Shown here one piece after another: positions 57,243 to 64,000 of a DNA stretch of 64,000 bases; the first letter of the stretch is position 1, and every line of letters begins with the position of its first letter. This stretch comes from Siderastrea radians. Its lineage: Eukaryota; Cnidaria; Anthozoa; Scleractinia; Rhizangiidae. Position numbers and translations under genes: made by a program. The notes below the pieces were generated by a model, which worked only from the letters and a program-made list of their open reading frames with translations, made no database searches and was not told the DNA's origin. The stretch lies in contig OZ024891.1 in NCBI GenBank assembly GCA_964017195.1, positions 8,269,494-8,333,493 of the forward strand, written 5' to 3'.

Positions 57243-60200
57243 GTGTCAATAATAATTAAAAACAATATTATAATTATAATAAGAACCTTCCCAGAATGCT
57301 TTGCACCAGAAAAATTTCAATGCAAAATAACTTAGTTAATTTGTGGTCGAAGAGAATGCTGTACCATGTGTTATTTACAACTTCGTGAAAGTTATCTCTC
57401 ATATTAACGTTAGGGTGATGACGTCATTATTCACGTGACTATGGCAAAAAATATGTTTTAGCTCACTGCAAGAACAGGCCTCCATCAATTCAAAAGCAGA
57501 TAACGTGCCCTGATAGTCATTGGAATGGGCAATATGGAAATTGCCACTTGACATCTGGCATTTGAAAGTTAAGGTGGCTCTGTACAGGAGCATTTCCCAG
57601 GGGACTGGTAAGGAGTCAGTAACTATGGTAGTTTAAGGCGGAGAGAAACAAAGCTTGGCTGTTTAATAGTACTTCGCATGAAAGTAACAACCATGATATG
57701 CTCACTGTTGTGACGTCATTGGTCACGTGACCAGAGCGCACAGAAAATTCAAATCACTTTAAAACTGCTTTAAGCTCAATAAATTCCTAATTTCTCACAG
57801 TAATATCGCAGAAAAAATTGCAAGTTATTCAAAAACGCTCATTATTATTTTTCCTTTTGAAAAAAGCACAATGAAAAATGAACCTTAAACTTTTGATAAT
57901 CCCCTGTTTTGTGAGGTTTTAATATAAATGTAAAAACGAATCAGCATATTTGGTTTCAAACTATGCTCTTTCTAACTACGTTAACAGTTTTTTTTTAAAA
58001 ATTCGTTTTCATAGAGCTTAGGGATGTGAATTTGCAGGCACGCGGAGTACTGGGCACCAATGTCACGGATTGCTCAGGAAGACTGGTGCACTTTTTAGGC
58101 GCGGTGGCATAGCTAGCGACAAAAGCTGAAAAATGGGGTTAAAAGGTGTTTTGCTAGCTTTCTGTCGGTCCGTTTCTGCTAAAGAATTGTTAATGGTTTT
58201 TCCGAAAGAGGACAGCACTTCATTTCTCGCTGCATTGCTCATGTCAGGTACGTGTAATTATAGCTTTTTATTGTCTTCGGTAAACAGCTTAATATATTAG
58301 CAGGGCTTTACCGATCGATCATTTTTGTTTAATGTTTCAGATTTATCGTTGGTCCAGTGCTTAAATAATTTGCCATTTTCGTTCCGGTAGCAAAAAGCCG
58401 AAAGATAGACACGTAGGTTGGTAGCTAAAGTTTATTAAGTTTCGTGAGTCTTTAAATAAACGTTATATGAAGTGATGTTGTTTTTGTACACTCGTCTGTG
58501 AATCGTACATGTATGCTATTTGTTGGCCCAGTAAAAGTGTAGCATCGCATCCTTTATGTTTTCAGTAACTTTAATTACAGCGTTGCTGTTAAAATTAATG
58601 TTTCAAACAGCTATTGCTCAAAGCAAGAAGGTCAGGCCATTCTGTTAATGTTGATACTGGCAGATAAGCTTAAATTCTTTTGTGTAGCATCATTTAAGCT
58701 TACGTGTTGTAAACATCTCATAACAACATAACATAACACATAACATACTTTATTTTATCTCCATCTCCATTTGTTTATTAGCTGGGCTTTTCTTCACTGC
58801 TTGCAAATTATTTATATACATCTAATGACTCACGAATGTTTCTTAGATCAAGTAAGGTTCAAAGCTATAGTTGGCATGATTTGATGACAAACAACAAATT
58901 TAAATTTCGAATTAGGTACATGTAAAACTTTTATTAAAAGTTATGTGTTGATCACTTTTGGGAAAATATGCTTAAGATAATCGAGTTCAAAGCAGGTGAA
59001 TGTAATTGTTTTGTACATCTCATTCTCTACTCTTACTGATTAAGTTATTCCGTAATTTGCAGGGTAAAAAATTAACTTCAGTGCTTGAATCATTGAATTG
59101 CAACTCGGGCCAGTATCCTCGAATTCCAACCTCGTCCCCAGGGTCTTTTCACTTGCTCGCTTAGTATAGTGGACCAGGCCATTTAGATAAAGTGGCTTTC
59201 AAAATCCTCTAGTCTAAATCAAAAAATTTAAAACCATATTTACTTGAATAGCCCCTTCCCAACCTGGGTAAGAAGTAAGTCTTTTATCCAGGGATTTCGC
59301 CAGTAATCATGTGGAAAAAGTACCACATACTGTAGAACTCTAAGTAAAAACAAACCTCAACTTTTAGTGGCCCTGGTCAGTTTTAAATTGCTACTGGCAA
59401 CCAGGAGACTGTCAATTTTTAGCCCTGAAGTTGTTGTTTTCACTGATACTTTTTTATCTATACTAGGCATGTATATGTCAGCAGTGATCAGTGACGCAGC
59501 TTTTCTTACAGTGAAGGTATGCACATGGAAGATATCAATCACATAATTATCCCAGCTTACGTACTATCTTACTGTTCAGTAAAATGAACTGGGTCAAATG
59601 CAGTGATCAGTTTAATTTGGGTTCGGTAGTTGAACACAATTAAACCAACAATATGCATACAGCAGTGTTTGATTCCAATTTCTGAACCCAGTCAAACATA
59701 ATTAAGCACAGTTAAACAGTGTAAAATCATTCAAATATACCAGAGATTTAAACCATCTGCCTTTAAGTGTGTGAGAACAAGCACAAATTTCTGTAGTGTG
59801 GAATTTGAACATGATCTGTTTTATATTGTCGTGTAAACACATAGAAGACTGGGTGGCTAAAACAGCCTTTTCGGAAAAAGAAAATTTGGCAATCCTAATA
59901 CTCACAAAGGCAAATAAAAGTTGAACCAAGGAAAAAATTAAATCACAACATTTACATGAGTGTTCCATCAAGACTTCCATTGGGGTAGGTGATGAAAACC
60001 TTATACCCACTTAAGTTACAAAATCCATTTTTCACGGTGATGTAAGATTTATTCTTGATGGTTAAAGGGTTAAAACTTAATGCAGAATGAATCAAACAGT
60101 TATACCATGTATGGGTTTCCGTACCACAGTGATTATTGTGACCCAGTACCACTACTGGGGCAAGCTCACACAGGTATGACTTGTACAGTTATGAGATGTT

Positions 60201-61480
60201 GTGCTGTGATCATTTAACAAATACAGAGAAACAAGAGGAAATCGGGAGGAACGTGTACCAGAATGAAAATCATGCTGGTATTATGAAAACACCCCCTTAG
60301 CCTAAAGTTGAGCAGCTCTCAAGAATGTTTAACAACATCCTCAGAGACCCAGGGGCAGTAACGCCCTGATTTCATGAGACCGGTACAAACTCAGACTGGT
60401 ACGATTTTGTTTACATGAGACCGGTCTGAAAGTCAGACTGGCATGAAGTGTTTACCTGAGACCAATCTAAACTCTGTTTGTGTTAATATGGTCCGCAACC
60501 ATCCCATCCTTAAAAATCCACTTTATCTATTATCCAACAGCTTGGAATGCTCCAACACCACTTATTAAACGTGCATACCCAAAACAAATATCTCAGACCA
60601 ATTGGAACCCTGTTCATGCTTAAGTGGCTCCCCAGTCTGATTTCAAACCGTTCTGAGTCATTCATATTGGTTCAGCAGCAGTGATGAGTTAAACCAGCCT
60701 AAGGCCCTGTTTACATGAGTGACTTTATCCCGGGATGACTTTTATCTCCTCCCGGGGTGACTTTCATTGCAGTGTCTGGTCATTTACCTGTAAATGTTTA
60801 CATGATTTGGAGCTGAAATGTGTTCACCCTGGGACGATTTCATCCCGGTCTTCAGCACGGGGATGAAATCGTCCTGCTCCAAACCATGTAAAAACTTACA
60901 GGTAAATGACCAGACACCGATGTGAAAGTCATCTCGGGATGAAATCACTCGTGTAAACACAGCCTAAGATGATAATTATTTTATACTAGCTTCATGTTTC
61001 GTACGTTTCGTGTAAACAAGAGGTAAGCATTTGGAGTCGATCTGAAGTTGTACCGGCCTAAGTTGGTACCATTCTCATAGACTACGAGCAGTCTCTCATT
61101 TTTCTCTGGCGCGTGCACACTGACTGTTCTACTATTGGTAATTGTGATAATTAAAATCTGCTTTCTTTTTCTTACAGGTTTTTATTCCATCAACCTGATG
61201 TCAGGAAAATATGGCAGTTTATTGTAAGGGTTTGGTTAAGAAATTTGTACTTTTAGCTATATTCCCAGAAACACTTTATCAATTCAAATAAAAAATTTGA
61301 AGAGCAGTTTTGAAATAAGGTTATATATTTTTTTGTCTTTTTCCGCTTAACATTTTGATGTCATTGATTAGTTTGACTGACCCCTCAGTACTACCAAGTG
61401 GATGATGTATGAAAATGGAATGAATCCTGGAGTACCTTTTAGGGCTCTACTTCAAAATATCTGATGAGCACACCCTGCCC
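57243..61480 (-). repeat. Right arm of the large inverted duplication
   Basis: Read on the minus strand, this is a shorter copy of 32500-47040 without most insertions. It supplies empty sites for the TTAA element, the 721-base element and the 37-kb element. Its one clear private insertion is the MITE at 60703-60964. Its left edge stops 29 bases before the first visible exon of the trefoil gene. Confidence 0.85.
60703..60964. mobile_element. 262-base MITE flanked by TAA (PIF/Harbinger-like)
   Basis: The ends read GGCCCTGTTTACATGAGTGA and, inverted, GGCTGTGTTTACACGAGTGA. TAA flanks it at 60700-60702 and 60965-60967, the typical PIF/Harbinger duplication. The arms are long and nearly meet. The left duplication arm (near 34460) lacks it. 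Confidence 0.8.
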
Positions 61481-61874
61481 CATATCTTTTTTGGGGGGAG
61501 TATCCCCCCCAACTACTATCCCAGGAATGAAGAGTCAGACCTATTTGATTGAATTCTCTTTATGGGGAAAACTATATCGATTGACTGATTCACCAGTCTG
61601 ATCCCTTTTTGTCAGTTCATTGCCTATTAGGTTTCAGACTATTCTGAAATGATTTAGGAAGAGGCTATTCCTTTTGATTTTCTTTGGTACTAGATTATGG
61701 CAATCAGTAACAATGCTTATTGGTGACAAATTATCAAACCAAAAAGAACTAAAGTCTCGAGATCTACTGCCATCACGGTCTGGGGTAGTAAGAGAGTGAG
61801 TCATAATCTGTGCATCAAATAAAGTCACTAGTCATTACTGGACCATTTGTTATTCGCATTGGCAACACTGAAGT

Positions 61875-61909
61875 CACAGATTGATTGATTTATTGATTTA
61901 TTGATTGAC

Positions 61910-61970
<61 letters not shown>

Positions 61971-62040
61971 TTTTAATTGGCTGATTGACTGATTTATCAG
62001 CCAGTTGGTTGAGTGGTTGATTGATTGACTGATTGGTACT
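61875..62040. repeat. (GATT)n microsatellite
   Basis: The tetranucleotide TGAT/GATT repeats through about 150 bases with decay at both edges. Confidence 0.95.
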
Positions 62041-62439
62041 TAAAATAGATGAATGAATTGATTCACCTGAATTACATGTAAGTAATTACATGCATAATGC
62101 TGCACTTCTTCGCATCTTCCTCTGGCAGTAAAATAATACCCGGCATCAGTCGAAACATAAAATAATTTTCAAGCCCCAATGTCATGACATCATTGTAAGC
62201 AAATAATTTATTTGTAATTAGCAAGTAGTAGGTAAGAAGGCGTATTAGAGAGCAGGACTATTAGAGCTTTTACAGTAATTTAAATTATATTTCATATTAA
62301 CTCCAGTAAGCTACTCCTTCTGAGTAACTACCACTATTGGACAGTCAAGAAAGAAAGCAATGCCCTGGGATGTTTTAGGGTTCACTACTTCCTACTATTA
62401 ATTAAACTTCCTGGGGAATTAATACAAGTAAATAAGGTA

Positions 62440-62470
62440 CATCATCATCATCATCATCATCATCATCATT
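62440..62470. repeat. (CAT)n microsatellite
   Basis: About nine CAT units in a row. No gene is nearby. Confidence 0.9.
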
Positions 62471-62727
62471 CAACTACAGCGTCATTTTACCATATAAGGA
62501 GACAAATATGAGTATGAGAGCGTCTTACACTGTAGAAAACGTATTGCACTATAGTATCCCAGTTTCAAATCACTTATTGAATAAAGCATTTAAATTGCTT
62601 AGATATTTAAGTTTATATTACCTACAACAGAGGCTTATTTAAAATTTATGAAACACTGGTTCTAATTTGATGAGAGGTGTATTACTAATGATTAACTAAT
62701 AATTATAATATTGTTTTCCGGTCTCAC

Positions 62728-62729
62728 TT

Positions 62730-62761
<32 letters not shown>

Positions 62762-62930
62762 CATGGTGATGATGATGATGCTAATAATAATGTTATTATT
62801 ATTGTTATTGTTATTAATTATAATAATAATCATTATTATTGTTATTATTAATAGTTCTTTGAACTTATTATTATTGTTGTTATTATTATTATTGTTATTA
62901 TTATTATTGTTATCATTATTATTATGAACG
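62728..62930. repeat. (AAT)n microsatellite cluster
   Basis: AAT and ATT runs with interruptions; the Asn/Ile-rich frame over it is an artefact. Confidence 0.9.
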
Positions 62931-62979
62931 CATTTCAAATCATGGTTTTTCAAAAGAAAACAAAAACAAAAACAAAACA

Positions 62980-64000
62980 TTGTCCTTCCTCAATCTATAA
63001 AGCCTTTGAAAGTAAACTTAACTTGTTTTTAACTTTATAAGCACTTTATTCTTTTTAATGCGTCTGAACGTTTTGTATGTACATTTCTTATTGAAAAAAG
63101 AAATAAACACAGTTTTCAATCTGGCCCCGGTTGTTCAAAATGTGGATAATTCAATTTACCCAGTGGATAGGGTATCCTTAACCACTGAGCGGGATAAAAC
63201 TGCTATCCACCGGGTAGTTATCGATTGCATAAAAAGTCGTTGAACAAAGTGTGGATAGCGTCTCGGATAACTATTCACCGGATAATCGATTCTGCAGTCC
63301 GTTGCTATCGTGAAAATTGTGGTCGCGTCTCTCAGGATATGATTGCAAGACAAGAAAATGGCTGAAAATGTAGAGCCCGGAAAATTTACACTGAGGGTAG
63401 AATACAATTTTATTTTCGAGACCATCTAGATATCAATTGGTCTTTAATTGCGCATTCAGTTCCACTGTTGCGTTTTAATCAAGGAACAATGACATTATAA
63501 ATTCTGTAAGTAGGCTTAACCTGTACCTAATTATAAAACCGTAAAGTGATAGTTTGTTTATTTGTCAAAGCATCCAGGATTGTGCACAACCTCGTGGAAA
63601 ACCCTTTACTGCCGACTGCTGGCGGATGCAAGACCGCCATGATGAAGTTTATATTATGTACTGCTTATCTTTTCTTAATACCACTTGCGTTAATTTTAGT
63701 GCGGTTCTGGTTTGCAAGCATGGACTTTTATTTAGGAACGAAGCTTTTTGAATATCGACAAACGTGCACACGCCGACCTATTGAAGACACTATTTGCCTG
63801 AGGCTTTCACAATATTATTTTTCATAACCATCATATCACTGATCGTAGTAACTGAGCTAACAACAAACGGTTAAATATAAAGTAATCATTTTTACGTGCT
63901 GAAATAAAGCAAGCGAAAGGGTTCTAGCTCGGCAGTACGTATGTTGCTGTCGTGAAGTAGAAAAAAAAAACTTGTCTTGTTGCCCTTGACTGCTGCGATT
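62980..64000. other. No supported gene
   Basis: A repeat-like stretch near 63123-63260 has GGCCCCGGTTGTTCAAA and, inverted, TTGAACAAAGTGTGGATA, which suggests a small MITE that I could not bound. Frames at 63546-63827 show no domain. Confidence 0.4.

Noticed and set aside
58100..58245. Minus-strand frame starting MSNAARNEVLSS as first exon of the trefoil gene
   Set aside because: It is open and lies upstream of the trefoil exons, but no donor in the needed phase is apparent. The left-arm counterpart is diverged, so I could not support the link.
62696..62980. Asn/Ile-rich frame
   Set aside because: It is a translated AAT microsatellite.

Overview
The window looks like repeat-rich genomic DNA from an animal, most likely a cnidarian (stony coral or sea anemone). 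The grounds are spliced genes with GT..AG introns, a tRNA-derived SINE, LINE remnants, a decayed Polinton (Maverick), many short inverted-repeat DNA elements, and protein families I associate with cnidarian gene sets. The species cannot be fixed from sequence alone. I see no rRNA or tRNA gene and no CRISPR array. Almost all coding capacity belongs to mobile elements; the clearest exception is a small beta-trefoil gene near 55-57 kb.

Layout. (1) 0-8.6 kb: a compact module of three genes. A six-exon gene encodes a superfamily 3 helicase ending in a PCNA-binding (PIP) motif. A small gene encodes a cyclin-box protein. The third encodes a tyrosine recombinase with a zinc finger and a C-terminal Myb/SANT domain. 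Each has a TATA-like box about 40-60 bases before its start. Behind the recombinase lies an array of at least 14 dyads of the form GGAAC-N4/5-GTTCC. I know of no described element with this gene set, and it is the best candidate here for a new mobile or virus-like system. (2) 8.6-13.6 kb: fold-back repeats, microsatellites, a SINE and otherwise unassigned DNA. (3) 13.8-20.5 kb: DNA elements nested inside one another, with a second copy of the empty insertion site at 22.5 kb. (4) 24.2-32.4 kb: a broken Polinton/adintovirus-like fragment (capsid, penton, core, chromodomain integrase remnant, GRF-type zinc protein, SLOG-domain protein, RING protein) ending in a CRE-motif minisatellite. (5) 32.5-47.0 kb and 57.24-61.5 kb: two arms of a large inverted duplication. 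The arms differ by insertions, so each gives empty sites for the other. The largest is a 6.3-kb element with TTAA duplications carrying a decayed multi-exon gene of unknown function. (6) 47.0-57.2 kb: the spacer, with Mutator-like elements (9-base duplications, 15-base arrays), a perfect 321-base palindrome, a split LINE and a gene resembling interleukin-1-family beta-trefoils. (7) 61.5-64 kb: simple repeats, no convincing gene.

How the parts may work together. In the 0-8.6 kb module the helicase and its PIP motif would drive DNA replication, the cyclin could act on the host cell cycle, and the recombinase would integrate or excise a circular form. This is inference from domains. The Polinton fragment lacks polymerase, packaging ATPase, protease and most of its integrase, so it cannot move by itself. 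The TTAA element's gene is broken by several lesions.
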